Source: Arthrobacter sp. ISL-28
GTDB lineage: Bacteria; Actinomycetota; Actinomycetes; Actinomycetales; Micrococcaceae
Length of the DNA: 64,000 nt
Direction: 5' to 3'
Assembly: GCF_018613875.1 (NCBI RefSeq)
Contig: NZ_JAGGPJ010000027.1
Span: 124,001 to 188,000 of the forward strand
Made by a program: the position numbers and the translations under genes. Under the pieces are notes generated by a model. That model was not told where the DNA came from. It saw only the letters and a list, made by a program, of their open reading frames with translations, and searched no databases. Below are positions 57,373 through 64,000 of this stretch, piece by piece (the stretch's first letter is position 1; the number at the start of each line of letters is the position of its first letter).

Positions 57373-59314
57373 CCCCGTAGTTGCCGCGCACCCCTGCGTC
57401 TTCACCCCCGGCGAACCAGTCTGGGCACTGGAAATGGACGGACCCCGCTACGGCCAGACCATCTGGGACTTCGGCCCCCTAGTGAAGCGCACGTCCCAAG
57501 GAGAGCGCAGGATAGATTTCGTCGAAATCCCGGAAGGTTATCGCGCCGATGCGCCAGACCTTTTGATGGTACTTGCCCAACCCGACCACCCAGCCGTCAT
57601 CGAGGCCGGGATCGTCCGCCGTGCCAACCCCGCTCCGACCTGCACCATTTACAACACCTACCTTTACCTCCGCGCCCTCGCTCGGTGGGGAAAAGCCCGG
57701 TCCCTGCTGTCATTCCGGGCTTGGCGACAACAGGATTGTGACGATTTCCTGGTCGATCTCGAGGCCGGACGGCACCGCGAGAATGGACACGGCCTATCGC
57801 CTGCCACGATCCGTAACTACCTGGTAGTACTTAAACTGCTCTATGACTGCCGGTCTGTTCTGCCTGAGGGTTTGTCCTTCCGGCCATGGGGCGCGCGGAG
57901 CGCCAGTGACGTCTCCGGCGCTGGCGAACGTCAAAGGGTTGAGAACGAGAACGCACCGCTTGCCTGGGACCTGTGGGCACCGCTGGTGGCCGCATCGTGG
58001 GCGATTGTGGACAAATGGTCGGTCGACGTCATCGCTGCCGTACGTGCCCGACGGAATCTGCCGCAGCAGGTTTCCACACCCGCCGGCACGAATGCCTTCA
58101 ACGTTATTGCAGCTTGGTCTGCGAACAGTGGAAAACTGCCGCTTCACACCGGCTTCGGCCGAAGCCCCGGCCAGCGCGGCGAGATAAATAAGACGCTGTT
58201 ATGCAGAGTGCTGGGCATACACGACTCCGTCCTGAACAGGGCCAACCACAACTACCGTCAGGAGGCAGAGGACCTGCTGGCTTCAGCCGCGATGGACCAG
58301 CACCGCGCAGTCTTTGGGGGACTAGTCGAGCCCTCGGTCCTCGTCACTCACGAGGACGGCACCCGCTCCCCGTGGGTTGCCGAGATCGGTCTCGGGGAGA
58401 CCGAGTACTTCGCCAGCGTGCTTCGCGCTGCGTGCTACGTCATCATCGCGTCTCTCACCGGGATGCGGGACGGTGAGATACAAGAGCTGCAATGCGACTC
58501 CATAACTAGGCGGGATGGGTTGCCGGCACTGGCAAGCATCGAGCACAAGGGCAACGACAGCCTGGAAGGGGAGGCACGTGCCTGGTGGGCACCGCAGCCT
58601 GTGATCCGCGCCTGCGAGGTGCTCACCGAAGTCAGTCCCCACCCCGCCTATCTGTTCGCGCGCAGTGCCACGAACGCGGGCTCTTACGACGGCGACCGGG
58701 ACCTTCCCCGCCTCATCGCCTTCGTCAACGACGATCCGCAGACACGGCCTGGACGGGGTGCGGGCCTAGGTGTCCGTCCGATCAACACGACGGGTTCCGA
58801 GAGCATCAACGCGGACACGCTGCGCCGTTCCTTCGCGGTCTACTCCACAACCAAGCCCGGAGCCGAACTCGGCCTGGGCATCCAATTGGGCCACTCAGCC
58901 TGGCGCATGACCAGCGGGTACTTCAGCGACGGCCAACAGCAGGCAGTCAAGCATTTGGACGCTACCCGCAAGGGCATTCTCCGTACACAGGTCGCGGCAC
59001 TCATCACGGACACAGCCCCTGTCGCCGGGCCAGCCGCCCGGCACATCACCGCCTTCCGCGCCCAGGTCATCGCCGACCCATCCCGCGCCGACCACATCGC
59101 CGACACTGTAGCGGACCGTTACCACCCCGGTATCACGAATGATTGCATATGGAACGTCGCCACCAGCGGCTGTGGAACCGACGGGCCGCACCTGAATGAC
59201 CACATCTGTATCGGACTTGACTGCTTTAACGCACTCCTAAGGTGGTCTTCGATGAAGAATCCCCTTACAGGACAGCTGAAGCCCATGCCCCACTTTCAGG
59301 CGATGTGTCTCTAG
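57359..59314 (+). CDS. Tyrosine recombinase 3 of a three-gene set
   Basis: A 651-residue recombinase with IIASLTGMRDGEIQELQCD (first Arg), TLRRSFAVYSTT (second Arg box) and LGHSAWRMTSGYFSDG (His, Tyr). The C-terminus has CGTDGPHLNDHICIGLDCF, a Cys/His cluster. ATG at 57359 overlaps the preceding gene by 14 bp and has GGGG upstream; the frame extends to 57329. Very long for this family because of an extended N-terminal arm. The three genes together probably mediate integration at the tmRNA 3' end. Confidence 0.85.
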   Translation: MTRPDPVVAAHPCVFTPGEPVWALEMDGPRYGQTIWDFGPLVKRTSQGERRIDFVEIPEGYRADAPDLLMVLAQPDHPAVIEAGIVRRANPAPTCTIYNTYLYLRALARWGKARSLLSFRAWRQQDCDDFLVDLEAGRHRENGHGLSPATIRNYLVVLKLLYDCRSVLPEGLSFRPWGARSASDVSGAGERQRVENENAPLAWDLWAPLVAASWAIVDKWSVDVIAAVRARRNLPQQVSTPAGTNAFNVIAAWSANSGKLPLHTGFGRSPGQRGEINKTLLCRVLGIHDSVLNRANHNYRQEAEDLLASAAMDQHRAVFGGLVEPSVLVTHEDGTRSPWVAEIGLGETEYFASVLRAACYVIIASLTGMRDGEIQELQCDSITRRDGLPALASIEHKGNDSLEGEARAWWAPQPVIRACEVLTEVSPHPAYLFARSATNAGSYDGDRDLPRLIAFVNDDPQTRPGRGAGLGVRPINTTGSESINADTLRRSFAVYSTTKPGAELGLGIQLGHSAWRMTSGYFSDGQQQAVKHLDATRKGILRTQVAALITDTAPVAGPAARHITAFRAQVIADPSRADHIADTVADRYHPGITNDCIWNVATSGCGTDGPHLNDHICIGLDCFNALLRWSSMKNPLTGQLKPMPHFQAMCL

Positions 59315-59504
59315 ACTCTTCGCCTCGTGTCCTGGGGATTAGAGACTCATTGGTATGTAGTGTCTAGTGAAGTTTTACGGGCAGGTCATGCGGCAATCCG
59401 AGGATTCCAGAACGACGAGACATCTGGTCGTGGTTCCACGAAACTACCCGGCGCCCGGTGGAGGATCGGCTTACGGGGACGTTGGGCCAACCTGCCATTC
59501 GAGA

Positions 59505-60065
59505 TCAAACGGTTCCGTGAAATCGCTCAAGCTTGCGGACCTCATCACCAGACAGGAAATCCGGGCTGCCGATGCGCCGGTTCCATATTCGGTTTTGCGA
59601 GTCTCTGTATCGGAGGAAGTAGAAGTTGTCGAACTCCGATAGGTCCGTCGTCATTGCCGGCACCGATGCGATCCCAGTGTCACCGGGACGAATAGACACG
59701 TCACCCGTCTGCGAGGACCGGGCGAGCCTCAATTGCCACTCGGTGCCGTCCCAGTACTTGACTTCGACCATGCGGAGTGGATGTGACGTCGCGTTATGTA
59801 CTGAAATTTCGTAGGTGAAAGGAGTGCTCATACCACCCACGAGCCGGTAGTCGCTTGTTAGAAGTCCGGGCTCTTCTTTGCGCTTACGGACTGCGCGAAC
59901 ACACCACACTAGAAAGGCGATGAAGGCCAGCACCACGGGAACTACAACACCCAGACCTCCAAAGCCGTCGGTGAACTCGAGCTTCCCGAAGAAGTCACCG
60001 ATTGGGTCCGGACTGCTCGAAGGCGACGGTGACGGGAATCCTCCGAGAGGCACAAAATTTGGCAC
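59505..60065 (-). CDS. Membrane-anchored hypothetical protein
   Basis: A 186-residue protein: a short Pro/Ser-rich N-terminus, a transmembrane helix (GLGVVVPVVLAFIAFLVWCVRAV), and a beta-rich cytosolic or external domain (TYEISVHNATSHPLRMVEVKYWDGTEWQL, with FYFLRYRDSQNRIW). The layout resembles the gene at 39712. TATCCT ends 6 nt before the GTG at 60065, so it is likely leaderless. Function unknown; island cargo. Confidence 0.65.
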   Translation of the reverse strand: MPNFVPLGGFPSPSPSSSPDPIGDFFGKLEFTDGFGGLGVVVPVVLAFIAFLVWCVRAVRKRKEEPGLLTSDYRLVGGMSTPFTYEISVHNATSHPLRMVEVKYWDGTEWQLRLARSSQTGDVSIRPGDTGIASVPAMTTDLSEFDNFYFLRYRDSQNRIWNRRIGSPDFLSGDEVRKLERFHGTV

Positions 60066-60213
60066 TCGCTTAGGATAGCGTGAGCCGTATGAAGGAGCCC
60101 GCGAAGAACCCCGTTTCGAGCGTGCGCCGACAAACTGCTCAAACCCGCACTAGGCATGCGCCGCACTATTGGGAGTCCGGCCTACGAACGTCCGGTTAAG
60201 GATGGCCCACTTC

Positions 60214-61773
60214 CTATCGTTTGGATCTGCGCTGTTGTCGTTTGGATTCCCGCTGTCGGACCCGTTTGGCTGCTACGTGGAGGTAGGAGGCTTCCCGACG
60301 TGACTCGATGCGGGTAGCGAGGTATGGAGCCATGGTGGCGAGTGCTCCCACGGCTGCGCCGGAAATCCCTGGCAACCCTCCAGTGCTGGCTATGCCCATG
60401 CCGATCGCGGAGCCGGTCGCGGGGATGATTCCGGACAAGAGACGGTTTGTTTTGATGCGCTTAGTCAGCAACTGGGAGGCGTCCTCGATCTCTTGTGCGA
60501 CTTGCGTGACCGCATCGACTTCCTGGCTGGTGTCCTGGGCTGTCATGAGCGCTCTTCGGATGCGTTTCCGGAGGTCCTGGATGGGCTCCTCATGCCGCAG
60601 CAGGGACGCCAGCCCGGTGCTGGAGAGATCACTCAGCATCGGGATGTCCGCCCAGATAGCCGCCTGCGCTGGGTGGGGTGCGAGGGGTGCGGCGCGGCGT
60701 TGCAACAGTCGAGCCTCGAAAGGGGAGGCGGAGACGTACTGAGCGCCGAAGACATCGGCGGACACCAGACGTTCGTTGGTGCGCTGCACATAGTAGGAAA
60801 TGGCATCGTTTTGGACCTTGTTTATCCACGCCGTGTAGTCATAGTCGGCTTCGTAACGCTGCAGCAGTCTGGAGGTGAATTGTCCATTCGCTTTATCCAC
60901 GCTTTGGCGGTCGATACGGGCGTGAAACCACATCTGGGGATACACTTCCAGGTCGTCCTTCACGGAGCCGAAGATGACTTCCCGAGCTGTGGGCCCCTCC
61001 AATACGAGTTGGCTGCGAATGAACTCAACGATCTCTGCCCTTTGGAGGTCCTGCGCTGTGCGCTCGTGGACACTACGTCCCTGGACCGCACGGCTGACGC
61101 CGTCGGGTATCGGAATCACGACGCCCGCCGCCAATAGATTCTTGTGCTTGAGGTGCTTTAGCGCAGCCTCTCTCAGGGAGCGGTTGGTGGGGCCAGTTGA
61201 CACAGCTTTGAGGAGGTTGTCGGGAATAAGGACATGGTCCGCCAGCAGAAGTGTGCGGCTGAGGAAAACATCGGCTTCCAGTTCCTCGTTCCATAGAAGT
61301 GTTCTGTCTTTATGCTTTTCGGTGAGGCTACTGGCGGTTTGCAGCGTTAGTATGGCCAGATTGAGGACACTATCCAAGTGGGCGTCTGAGATGGAAGATT
61401 CATTATCCGGGCAGGTCGCAAGCTCCTTGAGGACTTCCACCCGGAGTTTGCCCAGAGCTTCCGGACTCTTAGCTGAACCTTCTTGCCGGGTGTGGGCGGC
61501 CAGGCGTTCAAGCTCGCTGTATCGGACTGCTCTAGGGCCGGGTTCCGTAGTTGGTGCCATAATTGGCATACCGCCGGCGGGCATCATCCGTGGCAATACG
61601 GAGCGGGCCATACGGGTGGTCGGGCTCAGCCAGACGGAATCGCCCTCATCTTCCGGTACCGGGTCGCCTGGCTGTGAGCGCGGACTATGCAGTCTCCGAT
61701 GGCAAAGGCGGTAGGTCTTTCCCGATCCACACCAGCATGGGTCTTGACGATTTAGTGGTGTCAGCGGATCCAC
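60214..61773 (-). CDS. SEC-C motif protein with C-terminal hydrophobic hairpin
   Basis: A 519-residue protein of unknown function. The N-terminus DPCWCGSGKTYRLCH is a SEC-C zinc-binding motif. A long helical region follows (about 80-420), and near 455-495 a Gly/Ala-rich hydrophobic pair (LLSGIIPATGSAIGMGIAS, GAAVGALATMAPYLATRI) could insert in the membrane; the C-terminus is very basic. In islands such proteins may be toxins or defence effectors, but this is a guess. No ribosome-binding site or partner gene is clear. Confidence 0.7.
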   Translation of the reverse strand: MDPLTPLNRQDPCWCGSGKTYRLCHRRLHSPRSQPGDPVPEDEGDSVWLSPTTRMARSVLPRMMPAGGMPIMAPTTEPGPRAVRYSELERLAAHTRQEGSAKSPEALGKLRVEVLKELATCPDNESSISDAHLDSVLNLAILTLQTASSLTEKHKDRTLLWNEELEADVFLSRTLLLADHVLIPDNLLKAVSTGPTNRSLREAALKHLKHKNLLAAGVVIPIPDGVSRAVQGRSVHERTAQDLQRAEIVEFIRSQLVLEGPTAREVIFGSVKDDLEVYPQMWFHARIDRQSVDKANGQFTSRLLQRYEADYDYTAWINKVQNDAISYYVQRTNERLVSADVFGAQYVSASPFEARLLQRRAAPLAPHPAQAAIWADIPMLSDLSSTGLASLLRHEEPIQDLRKRIRRALMTAQDTSQEVDAVTQVAQEIEDASQLLTKRIKTNRLLSGIIPATGSAIGMGIASTGGLPGISGAAVGALATMAPYLATRIESRREASYLHVAAKRVRQRESKRQQRRSKR

Positions 61774-62143
61774 CAGGCTCCTTCCAAGAGGTTTTAAACG
61801 GCCCGAGATGTGTCCCCGACTTGGGTTTCATTCTCTCTGCAAAGAGCTGTGCCTGCTACCTTGCCCTGGCTGGCCTCACTGCTCCGGTCGCCAAATCATG
61901 GCTTGACGTGAATGCAACCGCCGCCCGGTCGGGGTGTTTCCTCAAGGATGCATGCTTCATGAGACGGATCCTGTTTGGCAGGCAGCTCGCATGATAGTTA
62001 ATCCCCGTATTAGGGAGGACACTTGACCCGTGCATGTTGCGCGTAATGGGAGACGCTGCCGAGGAAGACACGGCCGTTCTGACAGTTGATTCCACCTCTG
62101 TGGTGAGTCGAGACATCCTTCACGGATGAGTCGAGTCATCGGT
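61774..62143. other. 370 bp without a supported gene
   Basis: No frame with convincing composition. Near the right end GAGTCGAGACATC (62105) and GAGTCGAGTCATC (62128) form an imperfect direct repeat that probably belongs to the end of the adjoining IS481-type remnant. Confidence 0.45.
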
Positions 62144-62177
62144 AACACCCCGGTCTTAAGACCGGGGTGTTTTTCTT
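62144..62177. terminator. Perfect 28-bp palindromic terminator
   Basis: AACACCCCGGTCTT and AAGACCGGGGTGTT at 62144-62171 form a perfect 14-bp stem with T-rich DNA on the right and A's on the left, so it can stop transcription on both strands. It lies just beyond the transposase remnant. Confidence 0.82.
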
Positions 62178-63019
62178 TGTCTGGGTTGGTAGTCCCGGGT
62201 GGGGTCGATGGTGAGTTGCCGGATGATCTCGCCGGTGGCGGTATCGCTGATAGTGACGTCGGTGTCGTGGATGAGCATCAGGACGTGTTTGCCGGCGTGG
62301 GCCCGGCCGATGCCGATGTGGCGGAGCCGGCCTGCGTGGCGGAGGGTGAGTTTGCCGAACCGGTCCACGCGGTCGATGCGCTGTCGCCAGTGGTCTCCTT
62401 GTCTGGCTCCTGCGGGGGGCGGCTTTGGGTGTTGAGCTGTAGGCGCCGGCTGGGGTGCGCCGGTCCAGGGCGCGGTGGGGGCGTTCGTGGTTGTAGATCT
62501 GCCGGAACTTGTCCAGCTGTTCGTTGAGGTCCTCGATGGTATGGGCGCGGGCCTGTCCGATCAGCCAGCGTTTGAGGGTCTGGTGGAACCGTTCGATTTT
62601 GCCTTGGGTCTGGGGGTGGTTCGGGGCGCCGTTCTTCTGGGTGATGCCCAGGGCGTGGAGCTGGTGTTCGAAGGCGTTCCGTCCGCCTCTGCCGCCGGCC
62701 AGGCGGGTGGTGTAGACCATGCCGTTGTCCGTCAGTGTCGAGGCAGGTAGCCCGTACTCGGCGGCGCAGGCCAGGAACGTGGCCACGACCGCGGTGACGG
62801 TGACGGGCCGGTAGGCGGTGCAGGCGAGCAGGTAGCGGGAGTGGTCATCGAGGAAGTTCAGGATCTCGGTGTCGGTGCCGTCGGCCAGGGCCCAGTGGGT
62901 GAAGTCGGATTGCCAGGTTTCGTTGGGCTGGTGCGCTTCGAAGCGGTGCAGCGAGGCTTTCGGGCGCTTCTTCGGTTCCGGGGTGATCAGCCCGTTGCTG
63001 TGCAGGATCCGGCGAAAGC
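62156..63019 (-). pseudogene. IS481-family transposase remnant, N-truncated and frameshifted
   Basis: The rve integrase core is intact in sequence: NETWQSDFTHWAL (first Asp), LTDNGMVYTT (second Asp) and PNHPQTQGKIERFHQTLKRW (Glu). The N-terminal helix-turn-helix region is missing: the frame begins abruptly at RRILHSNGLITPEPKKRP. Near 62414-62419 a run of six C (minus strand) breaks the frame; removing one C continues to VDRFGKLTLRHAG...TRDYQPRQ, the normal C-terminus. The element is therefore inactive. Confidence 0.82.
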
Positions 63020-63317
63020 GTGTCTCGCGGTGATCCCTCGCACCCGCACCGCCGGCACCACCGGTCCGGCTCCACGACCCGGCAGGCCAGCACTGTCCGG
63101 TCAGGCTCAAGGCGCTGTCCAACGACTTCGAGGCCCAGCCCGTCGAGACGGGCGAACGTGGTCAGGTCAGGGCAAACGAAGGTAGCGTTAGGCACGTCGA
63201 GGTCTTCCGGATGGGCAGTGTGAGAACTTCCATCATCGGAAGACCTCGATCGTTATCCGGCCACCGACGCGCCGACCGCTCTCACACCCCGACTACACCC
63301 TCATCTGTGAAGAGCCC
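63020..63317 (-). pseudogene. ISL3-family transposase N-terminal remnant with its terminal repeat
   Basis: GTG at 63195 starts MPNATFVCPDLTTFARLDGL..., continuing to DRWCRRCGCEGSPRDT, the zinc-binding N-terminus of ISL3 transposases, then breaks into the IS481 remnant at about 63019. Upstream, the minus-strand GGGCTCTTCACAGATGAGG at 63299-63317 looks like the element's terminal inverted repeat. Only about 58 residues remain, so a deletion or insertion fused two IS remnants. Confidence 0.75.
63197..63249. repeat. 13-bp inverted repeat upstream of the ISL3 remnant
   Basis: TCGAGGTCTTCCG at 63197-63209 and its exact complement at 63237-63249 with a 27-bp spacer, directly before the transposase start. 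It could limit read-through translation of the transposase or be a transposase binding site. Confidence 0.65.
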
Positions 63318-63331
63318 GATAACGTTGCCTT

Positions 63332-64000
63332 ATGACCGGTATCAACCAAACGCTCAGCTACAGGACCCGCGCGAACCACTTCAAGAACGGGATCGCGATG
63401 GGCGGACACCTCTGGCTTCAGGAAGGACCTCAGTCGGAACTGGTTTTCCGTGCGCACGGCATCTTCCAGCGTCGATATGAGCTGCGCCTCATGCTCTCGA
63501 AAGTCAGGTCCTTCGTTGGCGGCACGGGAGGTGCGGTGACGGGCTCGCGCTGGACCCTGACACTGGCGGATGGGACTGTCGAGGAGTTCCTTGTGGCAGG
63601 GCGCACCGGACTCCGAGAGGCGCTGCTGTCCGTCCACTCCAACGCTAGGAACCACTCGATTCCTACGGGCGACCCGTCGGACTTACCTCGCTCTCGCCCC
63701 GACCAACCTGCCAGCCTTCCGGCGGGGACTGCCAACAGCCACGTCCGCCGGGTTGAGACTGCGTCGGCGCAGTCTCAAAAGGATTCCGAACTGCCCTTGA
63801 GAGCCGCGATCACCGCGACCCCGCAACTCCCGGGCTTCAAGCACCTGCGCGTAATCGGATTCTCCACGGCGCTCAAGAGGTTCGCCCAGGCTGTCCCTCG
63901 GAGCGAAGGGGGTTACGGACTCGACGTCGAAGGAAGCGTTATCAGTTGGGAGTCGCGTACTGGCCTCGTCAGCGAGTCGCAGAACGACGTGTACGAACCC
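63332..64000 (+). CDS. Hypothetical protein, runs off the window end
   Basis: ATG at 63332 opens a frame of at least 223 codons that is still open at the last base. The first 100 residues (GGHLWLQEGPQSELVFRAHGIFQRR...SRWTLTLADGTVEEFLV) look like a PH/GRAM-like beta domain; a polar linker with SAQSQKDSEL follows, then a second domain with LRVIGFSTALKRFAQAV. I do not recognise the family. TAACGT at 63320-63325 ends 6 nt before the ATG, immediately beyond the ISL3 terminal repeat, so the IS end may supply the -35 region. Confidence 0.7.
   Translation, partial: MTGINQTLSYRTRANHFKNGIAMGGHLWLQEGPQSELVFRAHGIFQRRYELRLMLSKVRSFVGGTGGAVTGSRWTLTLADGTVEEFLVAGRTGLREALLSVHSNARNHSIPTGDPSDLPRSRPDQPASLPAGTANSHVRRVETASAQSQKDSELPLRAAITATPQLPGFKHLRVIGFSTALKRFAQAVPRSEGGYGLDVEGSVISWESRTGLVSESQNDVYEP

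Noticed and set aside
59315-64000. Second copy of the tmRNA 3' end as distal island border
   Set aside because: No match to the GGGGGTTCAATTCCCCC block was seen, so the border is probably outside the window.

Overview
The window is chromosomal DNA of a high-GC Gram-positive bacterium, most likely an Arthrobacter-like member of the Micrococcaceae. Evidence: GC-rich third codon positions, many GTG/TTG starts, a galactofuran synthesis/export cluster of mycobacterial type, an actinobacterial Tad pilus locus, the prfB-ftsE-ftsX-M23 peptidase-smpB-ssrA order, and many probable leaderless promoters (a TANNNT hexamer 6-9 nt before the start codon).

Region 1 (1-25.5 kb) is a cell-surface polysaccharide cluster. 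It starts inside glf (UDP-galactopyranose mutase), continues with a GlfT2-like galactofuranosyltransferase and a Wzm/Wzt-type exporter, then a large polytopic membrane protein, wecB, several GT4/GT2-type glycosyltransferases (three are paralogues of one another), a DUF2304 protein, an ABC exporter, a secreted GH25 muramidase with three beta-propeller-like repeat blocks, two membrane acyltransferases and galE.

Region 2 (25.7-28.9 and 46.7-48.4 kb) is a Tad/Flp pilus locus (tadA, tadB, tadC, a small pilin-like gene, tadE and two tadE/F/G-like genes). The pilin-like gene is split by a 17,764-bp integrative element (28,938-46,703). The ends define the site: a shared TG core in GGG-TG-GGTC, with 13-bp inverted arms exactly 6 bp inside each end. 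Rejoining at TG restores one 83-codon reading frame. The element carries its own large serine integrase at the right end, a RepA-like ATPase next to iteron-like repeats, a small resolvase, and a dense set of probable anti-phage genes: an HNH endonuclease, a SIR2-like protein, an OGG-type HhH-GPD glycosylase-like protein, an EVE-like/DUF3883 nuclease, an M-S restriction-modification pair whose M subunit carries a nuclease domain, and three membrane-anchored proteins of unknown function.

Region 3 (48.5-54.06 kb) is conserved housekeeping DNA: prfB, ftsEX, an FtsEX-linked M23 hydrolase, smpB and ssrA (tmRNA).

Region 4 (54.06 kb to the window end) begins exactly at the 3' end of tmRNA and looks like a second, separate genomic island: three overlapping tyrosine-recombinase-family genes, a membrane protein, a SEC-C protein, a decayed IS481/ISL3 scar and an unknown gene running off the window. 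Its distal end is not visible.
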